Program-made: the position numbers and the translations under genes
Source: Pseudomonas proteolytica
Lineage (GTDB): Bacteria > Pseudomonadota > Gammaproteobacteria > Pseudomonadales > Pseudomonadaceae
Reading direction: 5' to 3'
Assembly (NCBI RefSeq): GCF_007858275.1
Contig: NZ_VFEV01000011.1
Coordinates: 91,555 to 155,554 of the forward strand
Length of the DNA: 64,000 nucleotides
Notes under the pieces: generated by a model
The model's database searches: none
Seen by the model: only the letters and a program-made list of their open reading frames with translations
Told to the model about the DNA's origin: nothing
Part shown: positions 56,576 to 64,000 of the stretch, piece by piece
Layout: every line of letters begins with the position of its first letter
Position numbering within the stretch: position 1 is the stretch's first letter

Positions 56576-57361
56576 ATGAAACGTACCGTGAACAGCCTGA
56601 TATTGGCCGGAACCCTGTTGGCCGGGGGCCAAGCAATAGCGGGTGACCTGTTGCAGTGGCAGAACAACAGCCTGACTTACCTGTGGGGCAAGAACTTCAA
56701 AGTCAACCCAGAGATCCAGCAAACCGTTACCTTCGAACATGCCGATGCCTGGAAGTACGGCGACAACTTCTTCTTCCTCGACCGCATCTTTTACAACGGT
56801 AAGGAAGACGGCAACGTCGGCCCCAATACTTACTACGGCGAGTTCAGCCCGCGGCTGTCGTTTGGCAAGATCTTCGATAAAGACTTGTCCTTCGGCCCGA
56901 TCAAAGATGTATTGCTGGCGTTCACCTACGAGTTCGGCGAAGGCGACAACGAGTCGTACTTGGTCGGCCCGGCGTTCGACTTGAACATCCCTGGCTTTGA
57001 CTACTTCCAGTTGAACTTCTATCAGCGCCAGACCGAAGGCAATCGCCCGGGTGACGGCGTATGGCAGATCACCCCGGTCTGGTCCTACACCATTCCAGTG
57101 GGCAACTCCGATGTGCTGATCGACGGTTTCATGGACTGGGTGGTGGATAACGACAAGAACGCACGTGGCACTTACCACGCCAACCTGCACTTCAACCCAC
57201 AGGTCAAATATGACCTGGGCAAGGCCATGAGTTGGGGCGCCAAGCAGTTGTATGTGGGTTTTGAATACGACTACTGGAAGAACAAGTACGGGATCCAGGA
57301 CAGCGGCGCGTTCGAGACCAACCAGGACACGGCGAGCCTGTTGGTCAAGTACCACTTCTAA
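56576..57361 (+). CDS. Tsx/OmpK-like outer-membrane channel
   Basis: The 261-residue protein has a Sec signal peptide (MKRTVNSLILAGTLLAGGQA, cleaved after about residue 22). A beta-barrel pattern of alternating residues follows, ending in a terminal Phe (LLVKYHF) as outer-membrane proteins do. It matches the nucleoside-specific channel-forming family (LQWQNNSLTYLWGKNFKVNP). Its place after purine permeases suggests it admits nucleosides or purines to the periplasm. Confidence 0.9.
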   Translation: MKRTVNSLILAGTLLAGGQAIAGDLLQWQNNSLTYLWGKNFKVNPEIQQTVTFEHADAWKYGDNFFFLDRIFYNGKEDGNVGPNTYYGEFSPRLSFGKIFDKDLSFGPIKDVLLAFTYEFGEGDNESYLVGPAFDLNIPGFDYFQLNFYQRQTEGNRPGDGVWQITPVWSYTIPVGNSDVLIDGFMDWVVDNDKNARGTYHANLHFNPQVKYDLGKAMSWGAKQLYVGFEYDYWKNKYGIQDSGAFETNQDTASLLVKYHF

Positions 57362-57378
57362 AGCCAACCCCGGCCTCC

Positions 57379-57407
57379 CCTGTGGGAGCGGGCAAGCCCT
57401 CTCCCAC
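57379..57407. repeat. Degenerate short REP
   Basis: CTGTGGGAGCGGGCAAGCCC runs directly into CTCTCCCACA, so the two arms have collapsed together with no spacer. Confidence 0.6.
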
Positions 57408-57425
57408 ACAAGCCCGCGCCCCGAT

Positions 57426-58580
57426 TCAGTTCGGGGTCAAGCCCAGGAACCGCTGCAACTCTTCACGCTTGGCCAGCGCATCGCGCCGGCCCAACTCGAT
57501 CAACTCACTGCAATATCCCGCCTCGAACAGCAGATAGCTGAGCACCCCCGCCCCGCTGGTTTTGGTCGCCCCTGGCCCACGCAAAAACAGACGCAACGCC
57601 GCCGGCAGTTCCTGGCGATGGCGTGCCGCGATTTCATCGATGGGTTGGCTGGGCGCAATCACCAGTACTTCAACCGGTGCAAGACCGCGCGCAGCGCTGT
57701 TGGCCGGTTGCAAATGGCTGAACTGGTTGAGGCGCTCCAGTAACTCGATGTCACTCTCCAGGCTGTCAATGAACGTGCTGTTGAGCATATGCCCACCGAT
57801 CTGCGCCAGGGTCGGCTCCTGGCCGGTGTAGGTGCGCTGCTGCGGCACCGAGGGGTCCGGGGAACGCGGGTTGCCACTGACACCCACCACCAGGACCCGG
57901 CTGGCCCCCAGGTGCAACGCCGGGCTGATCGGCGCTGATTGGCGGACGGCGCCATCGCCAAAATATTCCTGATCGAGTTTGACCGGGGCAAACAGCAATG
58001 GAATCGCCGAACTGGCCAGCAGGTGCTCCACGGTCAGTTCCGTGGGCAAACCAATGCGCCGGTGGCGCAACCAGGCGTCGATGGTGCCGCCGCCCTGATA
58101 GAACGTCACCGCCTGCCCCGACTCATAGCCGAACGCCGTCACGGCGACGGCGTGCAGGTGTTTGTGGCGGATTGCTTCGTTGATGCCTTCGAAATGCAGT
58201 TTTTCCTGCAGCAGTTCCCGCAGTGGAGAACTGTCGAGCAGTGCCACCGGCACTGGTGAGCCCAGGCCCAGCAAGCTGCGGGTCAGGAAGCGGCTGGCCT
58301 GGTGAATCACCCCCGGCCAGTCGCTGCGCAGCACCAAGTGGCTGCGAAAGCCCTGCCAGAATGCGGTGAGGCGCGCGATTGCTGCGCGAAAGTCCATGGC
58401 GCCGCTCGCCAGGCTCACCGCGTTGATCGCCCCGGCCGAGGTGCCAACAATCACCGGGAACGGGTTGGCAGCCCCTGGTGGCAACAGTTCGGCAATCGCC
58501 GCCAATACACCCACCTGATACGCCGCACGCGCCCCGCCGCCGGAAAGAATCAAGCCTGTGACCGGTTCAGTTGGGCGCAT
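57426..58580 (-). CDS. Patatin-like phospholipase
   Basis: The 384-residue protein has the patatin oxyanion motif LSGGGARAAYQVG, the serine nucleophile elbow GTSAG (Ser48) and the late Asp in FGDGAVRQ. No signal peptide or autotransporter domain is present, so it is a cytoplasmic or peripheral membrane lipid acyl hydrolase. The C-terminal ~100 residues are variable. It lies 34 bp upstream of the lipid A acyltransferase stop on the same strand. Confidence 0.92.
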   Translation of the reverse strand: MRPTEPVTGLILSGGGARAAYQVGVLAAIAELLPPGAANPFPVIVGTSAGAINAVSLASGAMDFRAAIARLTAFWQGFRSHLVLRSDWPGVIHQASRFLTRSLLGLGSPVPVALLDSSPLRELLQEKLHFEGINEAIRHKHLHAVAVTAFGYESGQAVTFYQGGGTIDAWLRHRRIGLPTELTVEHLLASSAIPLLFAPVKLDQEYFGDGAVRQSAPISPALHLGASRVLVVGVSGNPRSPDPSVPQQRTYTGQEPTLAQIGGHMLNSTFIDSLESDIELLERLNQFSHLQPANSAARGLAPVEVLVIAPSQPIDEIAARHRQELPAALRLFLRGPGATKTSGAGVLSYLLFEAGYCSELIELGRRDALAKREELQRFLGLTPN

Positions 58581-58614
58581 TGCATAACTCCATGGGCGGG
58601 GACAATCCGTTTAT

Positions 58615-59547
58615 TCAGCGGCGCTTTTCGTACAGCTTGGGTTCGCCCGGTGGCCGGCTCTTGAAGCGGCGATGAGCCCACAGGTATTGCTCGGGGCACT
58701 CGCGCACCGCGGTTTCCACCCATTGGTTGATACGCAGGCAATCGACTTCATCGGATTCGCCGGGGAAGTCGCTCAAAGGCGGATGAATCACCATGCGGTA
58801 GCCACTGCCATCGGCCAGGCGCTCCTGGGTAAACGGCACCACCAACGCCTTGCCCAGGCGCGCGAACTTGCTGGTGGCGGTGACTGTGGCGGCCTGGATG
58901 CCGAACAACGGCACAAAAATGCTCTGCTTGGCGCCATAGTCCTGGTCGGGCGCGTACCAGATCGCCCGGCCGGCGCGCAGCAGCTTGAGCATGCCACGCA
59001 CGTCTTCGCGCTCTACCGCCAGGGAGTCGAGGTTGTGGCGCTCGCGGCCACGACGCTGAATAAAGTCGAACAACGGGTTGCCGTGCTCACGGTACATGCC
59101 ATCGATGGTGTGCTTCTGCCCCAGCAAGGCCGCACCGATCTCCAGGGTGGTGAAATGCAGGGCCATGAGGATCACGCCCTTGCCTTCGCGTTGCGCCTGC
59201 TTGAGGTGCTCCAGCCCTTCGACATGGGCCAGGCGCGCCAGGCGCTGTTTGGACCACCACCAACTCATGGCCATCTCAAAGAAGGCGATACCGGTGGATG
59301 CAAAGTTTTCCTTGAGCAAATGTTTACGCTCCTGGGCGGACATTTGCGGGAAGCACAGTTCCAGGTTTCGCGCGGCAATGCGCCGGCGCTCACCGGCCAC
59401 CCGGTACATAAACGCACCCAGCACACGACCAATTCCCAGCAGCACGCGGTATGGCAACTGGGTAATCAGCCACAGCACACCGAGCCCCAGCCATAGCAGC
59501 CAGAAACGCGGGTGAAAAAATACAGCTCGAAAACGCGGGCGATCCAT
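58615..59547 (-). CDS. Lipid A biosynthesis acyltransferase (LpxL/HtrB-like)
   Basis: The 310-residue inner-membrane protein has an N-terminal membrane helix (FWLLWLGLGVLWLITQLPY) and the acyltransferase HX4E motif in ALHFTTLE. The family block DRPRFRAVFFHPRFW fixes the start at 59547. It adds a secondary acyl chain (usually laurate or 2-hydroxylaurate) to the lipid A precursor. It diverges from minC. Confidence 0.92.
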   Translation of the reverse strand: MDRPRFRAVFFHPRFWLLWLGLGVLWLITQLPYRVLLGIGRVLGAFMYRVAGERRRIAARNLELCFPQMSAQERKHLLKENFASTGIAFFEMAMSWWWSKQRLARLAHVEGLEHLKQAQREGKGVILMALHFTTLEIGAALLGQKHTIDGMYREHGNPLFDFIQRRGRERHNLDSLAVEREDVRGMLKLLRAGRAIWYAPDQDYGAKQSIFVPLFGIQAATVTATSKFARLGKALVVPFTQERLADGSGYRMVIHPPLSDFPGESDEVDCLRINQWVETAVRECPEQYLWAHRRFKSRPPGEPKLYEKRR

Positions 59548-59664
59548 TACAGATTCCGGTAAAGACAGGGCCGCGCATTCTACAACGGTTCGACCCGGCT
59601 TGCGGCTAGCGGTTGTTCTCGTTATAAGTCTCGACACTTTTCGTGACAAGCCGCTTTGCCGACC

Positions 59665-60402
59665 ATGAGCCAAACCGAATCGCTAGACCAAGATCCCGTC
59701 TTCCAGCTCAAAGGCAGCATGCTCGCCATTACTGTGCTGGAACTGGCCCGTAACGACCTTGATGCCCTGGACCGCCAGCTCGCCGCCAAGGTCGCCCTGG
59801 CCCCGAACTTCTTCAACAACGCGCCGCTGGTGCTGGCCCTGGATAAATTGCCGGCTGGCCAGGGCGCGGTCGACCTGCCCGGGTTGATGCGTGTTTGCCG
59901 CCAGCATGGCCTGCGCACCCTGGCCATTCGCGCCAGCCGTATCGAAGACATCGCGGCCGCCATCGCCATTGAACTGCCAGTATTGCCACCGTCCGGCGCC
60001 CGCGAGCGAGTGCTCGACCCGGTGGAAGGTGAAGTGAAGAAAAAACCGGAAAAACCACCAGAGCCGACGATCAAGCCTACAAGGATCATCACCTCTCCCG
60101 TACGCGGCGGGCAGCAGATTTACGCCCAGGGCGGCGACCTGGTGGTGGTCGCTCCGGTCAGTCCCGGCGCGGAACTTCTCGCCGATGGCAACATCCATGT
60201 ATACGGCCCAATGCGTGGCCGGGCACTGGCTGGAGTCAAGGGCGATACCAAGGCCCGGATTTTCTGCCAGCAATTGAGCGCTGAGCTGGTGTCCATCGCC
60301 GGCCAGTACAAGGTTTCGGAAGATTTGCGCCGTGATCCGCTGTGGGGGGCCGGGGTACAAGTCAGCCTGTCGGGCGATGTGTTGAACATCATCCGTCTTT
60401 AA
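59665..60402 (+). CDS. minC: Septum-site determining protein MinC
   Basis: The 245-residue inhibitor of FtsZ assembly has an N-terminal domain to about 105 and a Pro/Lys-rich linker ([14 protein letters not shown]). The C-terminal beta-helix carries the family block [20 protein letters not shown] and [12 protein letters not shown]. The ATG at 59665 (MSQTES) is chosen, and an in-frame ATG three codons upstream (59656) is possible. Neither has a strong ribosome-binding site. Confidence 0.95.
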   Translation: MSQTESLDQDPVFQLKGSMLAITVLELARNDLDALDRQLAAKVALAPNFFNNAPLVLALDKLPAGQGAVDLPGLMRVCRQHGLRTLAIRASRIEDIAAAIAIELPVLPPSGARERVLDPVEGEVKKKPEKPPEPTIKPTRIITSPVRGGQQIYAQGGDLVVVAPVSPGAELLADGNIHVYGPMRGRALAGVKGDTKARIFCQQLSAELVSIAGQYKVSEDLRRDPLWGAGVQVSLSGDVLNIIRL

Positions 60403-60564
60403 CGGATACTGCCGCATTTTCCAAGCATCTCTGGACTCTGATAGCACAGCGAAACCGGCAAGACTTGCGTAGGAATAATTGAAAGTTGGCGTTCTCCCTA
60501 CGGGAGGCACATCTTTTTCCTACGAAGGCTGTCCGCCTGCAGCGAGTTTCAAGAGATGTTTTTC

Positions 60565-60585
60565 AGGGACTGAGAGGTCCTTTTT
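60565..60585 (+). terminator. Hairpin plus T run between minC and minD
   Basis: AGGGAC-TGAGAG-GTCCTT followed by TTT lies about 20 bp before the minD start. The stem is short (six pairs, one G-T), so it may attenuate and not end transcription. Confidence 0.4.
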
Positions 60586-60603
60586 CCTTAGGGGTGAAAC
60601 ACC

Positions 60604-61416
60604 TTGGCCAAGATTCTCGTGGTTACATCCGGCAAGGGTGGTGTGGGTAAGACCACCACCAGCGCCGCTATCGGTACCGGCCTCGCTCTGCGCGGCCACA
60701 AGACAGTCATCGTCGACTTCGACGTCGGTTTGCGTAACCTCGACCTGATCATGGGCTGCGAACGCCGCGTGGTGTACGACTTCGTCAACGTGGTCAACGG
60801 CGAAGCCAACCTGCAACAGGCCCTGATCAAGGACAAGCGCCTTGAGAACCTGTATGTACTGGCCGCCAGCCAGACCCGTGACAAAGACGCGCTGACCAAA
60901 GAAGGCGTAGGCAAAGTTCTGGCCGAGCTGAAAGAAACCTTCGAATACGTGGTCTGCGATTCCCCGGCGGGTATCGAGACCGGCGCTCACCTGGCGATGT
61001 ACTTCGCCGATGAAGCCATCGTCGTGACCAACCCGGAAGTGTCCTCGGTACGTGACTCGGACCGCATGCTCGGCCTGCTGGCCAGCAAGTCCAAGCGCGC
61101 CGAAGACAACCAGGACCCGATCAAGGAGCACCTGCTGCTCACCCGCTACAACCCTGAGCGTGTCAGCAATGGCGAAATGCTCGGCGTTGAAGACGTCAAG
61201 GAAATCCTCGCTGTGACCCTGCTGGGCGTGATCCCCGAATCCCAGGCCGTGCTCAAGGCTTCCAACCAGGGCGTACCGGTGATTCTCGACGACCAGAGCG
61301 ACGCCGGCCAGGCGTACAGCGATGCTGTCGATCGCCTGCTGGGCAAGACCGTGGAACATCGCTTCCTCGATGTAAAGAAGAAGGGATTCTTCGAGCGTAT
61401 CTTTGGAGGCAACTAA
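60604..61416 (+). CDS. minD: Septum-site determining ATPase MinD
   Basis: The 270-residue protein has the deviant Walker A motif GKGGVGKTT (residues ~10-18) and CDSPAGIETGAHLAM (Walker B region). The C-terminal amphipathic membrane-targeting helix is KKKGFFERIFGGN. It recruits MinC to the membrane and is driven off by MinE. It starts with TTG at 60604 behind GGGGTGA. The family N-terminus (AKILVVTSGKGGVGKTT) shows this start is right. Confidence 0.97.
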   Translation: MAKILVVTSGKGGVGKTTTSAAIGTGLALRGHKTVIVDFDVGLRNLDLIMGCERRVVYDFVNVVNGEANLQQALIKDKRLENLYVLAASQTRDKDALTKEGVGKVLAELKETFEYVVCDSPAGIETGAHLAMYFADEAIVVTNPEVSSVRDSDRMLGLLASKSKRAEDNQDPIKEHLLLTRYNPERVSNGEMLGVEDVKEILAVTLLGVIPESQAVLKASNQGVPVILDDQSDAGQAYSDAVDRLLGKTVEHRFLDVKKKGFFERIFGGN

Positions 61417-61419
61417 ATA

Positions 61420-61674
61420 ATGAAATTTCTCGACTTCTTTCGCGCCAACAAAAAGCCAAGCACCGCGTCGGTAGCGAAAGAGCGTCTACAGATCATCGTG
61501 GCGCACGAACGCGGCCAACGCAGCACCCCGGACTACCTGCCAGCCCTGCAGAAGGAGCTGGTTGAGGTGATCCGCAAGTACGTCAATATCGGCAACGATG
61601 ACGTGCATGTCGCCCTGGAAAACGACGGCAGCTGCTCGATTCTGGAACTCAATATCACCCTGCCTGATCGTTGA
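61420..61674 (+). CDS. minE: Cell-division topological specificity factor MinE
   Basis: The 84-residue protein has the MinD-stimulating N-terminal segment ([20 protein letters not shown]) and the dimer domain ([18 protein letters not shown]). Its ATG follows the minD stop by 3 bp, so the two are translated together. Confidence 0.97.
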   Translation: MKFLDFFRANKKPSTASVAKERLQIIVAHERGQRSTPDYLPALQKELVEVIRKYVNIGNDDVHVALENDGSCSILELNITLPDR

Positions 61675-61766
61675 TCGAACAGGCGGTCGCCACGGCGGCT
61701 GCGCTACCCGCCCCTACAGGGGGTGGTTGGCGCAGTCGCCGTTGGCGTTTGTTACGAGGCTGTTTA

Positions 61767-62402
61767 ATGCCGCTGTCCAATATTCATATCCTTCACCAGG
61801 ATGACGCTGTCCTGGTGGTGAACAAGCCGACCCTGCTGCTCTCGGTGCCTGGTCGCGCCGACGACAACAAGGACTGCCTGATCACCCGCCTGCAAGAAAA
61901 CGGTTATCCCGAGGCCCGCATCGTCCATCGCCTGGACTGGGAAACCTCGGGGATCATCCTGCTGGCCCGGGATGCCGACACCCACCGCGAACTGTCCCGC
62001 CAGTTTCACGACCGTGAAACCGAAAAAGCCTACACCGCTTTGTGCTGGGGCCAGCCGGAGCTGGACAGCGGCAGCATCGACCTGCCCCTGCGCTACGACC
62101 CACCGACCAAGCCGCGCCATGTGGTGGACCATGAGTTCGGCAAGCACGCCCTGACCTTCTGGAAAGTCCTGGAGCGTTGCGGGGATTGGTGCCGGGTTGA
62201 GTTGACGCCGATTACCGGGCGCTCACACCAGTTGCGGGTCCACATGCTGTCCATCGGCCACCCGCTACTGGGCGATGGCTTGTATGCCCACGAACAGGCC
62301 CTGGCCGCCTGGCCGCGCCTGTGCCTGCACGCCAGCATGCTGAGTTTTACTCACCCGCAAAGCGGCGAGCGCCTGCGCTTTGAGTGCCCTGCACCGTTCT
62401 GA
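61767..62402 (+). CDS. rluA: RluA-family pseudouridine synthase
   Basis: The 211-residue protein has the RluA catalytic motif IVHRLDWETSGIIL (catalytic Asp in HRLD) and the C-terminal GRSHQLRVHML. It has no S4 domain, as expected for RluA, which modifies 23S rRNA U746 and tRNA U32. The ATG at 61767 is the family start. It is downstream of minE, the usual place in Pseudomonas. Confidence 0.93.
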   Translation: MPLSNIHILHQDDAVLVVNKPTLLLSVPGRADDNKDCLITRLQENGYPEARIVHRLDWETSGIILLARDADTHRELSRQFHDRETEKAYTALCWGQPELDSGSIDLPLRYDPPTKPRHVVDHEFGKHALTFWKVLERCGDWCRVELTPITGRSHQLRVHMLSIGHPLLGDGLYAHEQALAAWPRLCLHASMLSFTHPQSGERLRFECPAPF

Positions 62403-62420
62403 AATCGGTAACCCAATCAA

Positions 62421-62516
62421 AAATGTGGGAGCGGGCTTGCTCGCGAATACGTTGTGTCAGTCGCTGAATAAACTAACTGATCCACCGCATTCGCGAGCAA
62501 GCCCGCTCCCACATTT
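62421..62516. repeat. REPIN, main type
   Basis: AAATGTGGGAGCGGGCTTGC and its complement ending CTCCCACATTT are separated by about 45 bp. Confidence 0.9.
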
Positions 62517-62575
62517 GTTCTGTGCACTTGCCACACCGGACGGTAAACTCGCGCCATTGCTGTCTGGAGCTACTT

Positions 62576-63865
62576 ATGCGCGAAGCGTTGAATCAAGGCC
62601 TGATCGACTTCCTCAAGGCCTCTCCCACCCCCTTTCATGCCACTGCGGCCCTGGCCCAACGCCTGGAAGCTGCCGGTTTCCAGCGCCTCGACGAGCGCGA
62701 GACCTGGACTACCGAGGCCAACGGTCGCTACTACGTGACCCGCAACGACTCCTCGATCATCGCGTTCAAGATGGGCCGCCAATCGCCCCTGCACGACGGC
62801 ATCCGCCTGGTCGGCGCCCATACCGACAGCCCATGCCTGCGGGTCAAGCCGCAACCTGAGCTGCAACGCCAGGGCTTTTGGCAACTGGGCGTGGAAGTCT
62901 ACGGCGGCGCGCTGCTGGCGCCGTGGTTCGACCGTGACCTGTCCCTGGCCGGCCGCGTGACGTTCCGCCGTGACGGCAAGGTCGAAAGCCAGTTGATCGA
63001 CTTCAAGCTGCCGATCGCCATCATCCCCAACCTGGCCATCCACCTGAACCGTGAAGCCAACCAGGGCTGGGCGATCAATGCCCAGACCGAGCTGCCGCCA
63101 ATCCTCGCGCAGTTTGCCGGTGATGAGCGCGTGGACTTCCGTGCCGTGCTCACCGACCAACTGGCCCGCGAACATGGGTTGAACGCTGATGTGGTGCTCG
63201 ACTACGAGCTGAGTTTCTACGATACCCAAGGCGCGGCGGTGATCGGCCTGCATGGCGACTTTATCGCCGGCGCCCGCCTGGACAACCTGCTGTCGTGCTA
63301 CGCCGGCCTGCAAGCGCTGCTCACCAGCGAGACCGACGAAACCTGCGTGCTGGTGTGTACCGACCACGAAGAAGTCGGTTCCTGCTCAGCCTGCGGTGCC
63401 GACGGCCCGATGCTGGAACAGACCCTGCGGCGCCTGCTGCCTGAGGGTGATGAGTTCGTACGTGCGATTCAGAAATCGTTGCTGGTGTCTGCCGACAATG
63501 CCCACGGCATCCACCCCAACTACGCCGACAAGCACGACGCCAACCACGGCCCGAAACTCAATGCCGGCCCGGTGATCAAGGTCAACAGCAACCAGCGCTA
63601 CGCCACCAACAGCGAAACCGCCGGGTTCTTCCGCCACCTGTGCATGGCCGAAGAGGTACCGGTGCAGAGTTTCGTGGTGCGCAGCGACATGGGTTGCGGC
63701 TCGACCATCGGCCCGATCACCGCCAGCCACCTGGGTGTGCGCACCGTGGACATCGGCCTGCCGACATTCGCCATGCACTCGATCCGCGAGCTGTGCGGCA
63801 GCCACGACCTGGCGCACCTGGTGAAGGTGTTGAGTGCGTTCTACGCAAGCCGCGACCTGCCCTGA
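62576..63865 (+). CDS. apeB: M18-family aminopeptidase (ApeB-like)
   Basis: The 429-residue metallopeptidase shows the dizinc ligand blocks [31 protein letters not shown] and the late [14 protein letters not shown]. Motifs and length fit the M18 family, which removes acidic N-terminal residues. The ATG at 62576 has GGAG upstream. It is cytoplasmic and follows rluA as in other pseudomonads. Confidence 0.94.
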   Translation: MREALNQGLIDFLKASPTPFHATAALAQRLEAAGFQRLDERETWTTEANGRYYVTRNDSSIIAFKMGRQSPLHDGIRLVGAHTDSPCLRVKPQPELQRQGFWQLGVEVYGGALLAPWFDRDLSLAGRVTFRRDGKVESQLIDFKLPIAIIPNLAIHLNREANQGWAINAQTELPPILAQFAGDERVDFRAVLTDQLAREHGLNADVVLDYELSFYDTQGAAVIGLHGDFIAGARLDNLLSCYAGLQALLTSETDETCVLVCTDHEEVGSCSACGADGPMLEQTLRRLLPEGDEFVRAIQKSLLVSADNAHGIHPNYADKHDANHGPKLNAGPVIKVNSNQRYATNSETAGFFRHLCMAEEVPVQSFVVRSDMGCGSTIGPITASHLGVRTVDIGLPTFAMHSIRELCGSHDLAHLVKVLSAFYASRDLP

Positions 63866-63872
63866 GATCGGC

Positions 63873-63894
63873 TGTGGCGAGGGGGCTTGTCCCG
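63873..63894. repeat. Second-family palindromic repeat cut by an insertion sequence
   Basis: TGTGGCGAGGGGGCTTGTCC matches the left arm of the second-family repeats, but CCGCTGGGC does not follow. The sequence turns into a new element within 63889-63894. Confidence 0.7.
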
Positions 63895-64000
63895 GTACAA
63901 ACCGGGGACATCGTTTACATTTCTAACCGGGGACATGGTTTACAGGTTAATACGCATGGTCAGGAGGTATCTGATCATGCCCTGGAACCAAGAGTCCCCC
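63890..64000 (+). mobile_element. Left end of an insertion sequence (IS481-like), runs off the window
   Basis: The sequence begins with TGTCCCGGTACAAACCGGGG. It carries two near-copies of ACCGGGGACATSGTTTACA at about 63901 and 63928, typical of a transposase-binding end. A ribosome-binding site (AGGAGG) precedes an ATG at 63977. The family is inferred from the TG start and the proximal ORF layout. Confidence 0.7.
63977..64000 (+). CDS. Transposase N-terminus (partial)
   Basis: Only eight codons (MPWNQESP) are inside the window. AGGAGG lies 10 bp upstream and the IS end is 90 bp upstream. The start resembles IS481-type transposases, but too little is visible to be sure. Confidence 0.55.

Noticed and set aside
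56184..56579. 131-codon open frame before the OmpK-like gene
   Set aside because: It crosses the probable terminator and overlaps the OmpK-like start, has no similarity to known proteins and an unusual composition. A short leader peptide cannot be excluded.
1492..62516. CRISPR array suggested by many short palindromes
   Set aside because: The repeats are scattered singly between genes, arranged as inverted doublets, and have no regular spacers or cas genes.

Overview
The window is a GC-rich bacterial chromosome segment that looks like a Pseudomonas, most likely of the fluorescens group. The grounds are gene content and order (minCDE-rluA-apeB, aroC next to an MFS carrier, polyphosphate:AMP phosphotransferase near the NAGGN osmolyte operon), codon use, genus-typical small families (DUF3509, DUF2059, a CsrA paralogue), and many REP/REPIN palindromes between genes. 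No tRNA, rRNA or CRISPR array was seen. Assignments come from reading motifs by eye, without database searches.

Layout. 1-6.4 kb: DsbA-like protein (cut by the left edge), TrhO, BolA, a DUF2059 secreted protein, FumC, an EamA exporter and a thiolase. 6.5-20 kb: polyphosphate:AMP phosphotransferase, then two giant (about 1,610-residue) leucine-rich-repeat proteins with C-terminal NEL-type ubiquitin-ligase domains. These two face the same way and flank mnmC, which runs on the other strand. 20.3-25.2 kb: the three-gene N-acetylglutaminylglutamine amide (NAGGN) osmoprotectant operon, then yheU and a csrA paralogue. 26-34 kb: an SDR, small membrane proteins, an LTA-synthase-like sulfatase, a 0.6 kb inverted-repeat element with a REPIN inside it, an ankyrin protein and an acyl-CoA synthetase. 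34-46 kb: a DUF3509 gene behind a sigma-54-type promoter, a LuxR solo, an acireductone-dioxygenase-like protein that lacks two metal ligands, an MFS carrier, aroC, prmB, an isochorismatase-like hydrolase, smr, folE, a glutaredoxin and a GST.

46.4-57.4 kb is a purine/urate catabolic region. It holds a MarR regulator diverging from an aminotransferase, a purine permease, hydroxyisourate hydrolase, allantoinase PuuE, OHCU decarboxylase, allantoicase, ureidoglycolate lyase, membrane urate hydroxylase PuuD, a urate/xanthine-type permease and a Tsx-like outer-membrane channel. Together these cover uptake and the whole route from urate to glyoxylate plus urea. Three copies of a TTGTAYACAA-type palindrome sit before three of its transcription units. 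57.4-64 kb is housekeeping: patatin phospholipase, lipid A acyltransferase, minC/minD/minE, rluA and the M18 aminopeptidase. The first bases of an insertion sequence that landed in a REP repeat run off the right edge.

The strongest leads are the paired NEL giants, the degenerate acireductone dioxygenase, the sigma-54 promoter with tandem upstream sites, the shared purine-region operator, the paired MarR palindromes, and the nested palindromic elements.
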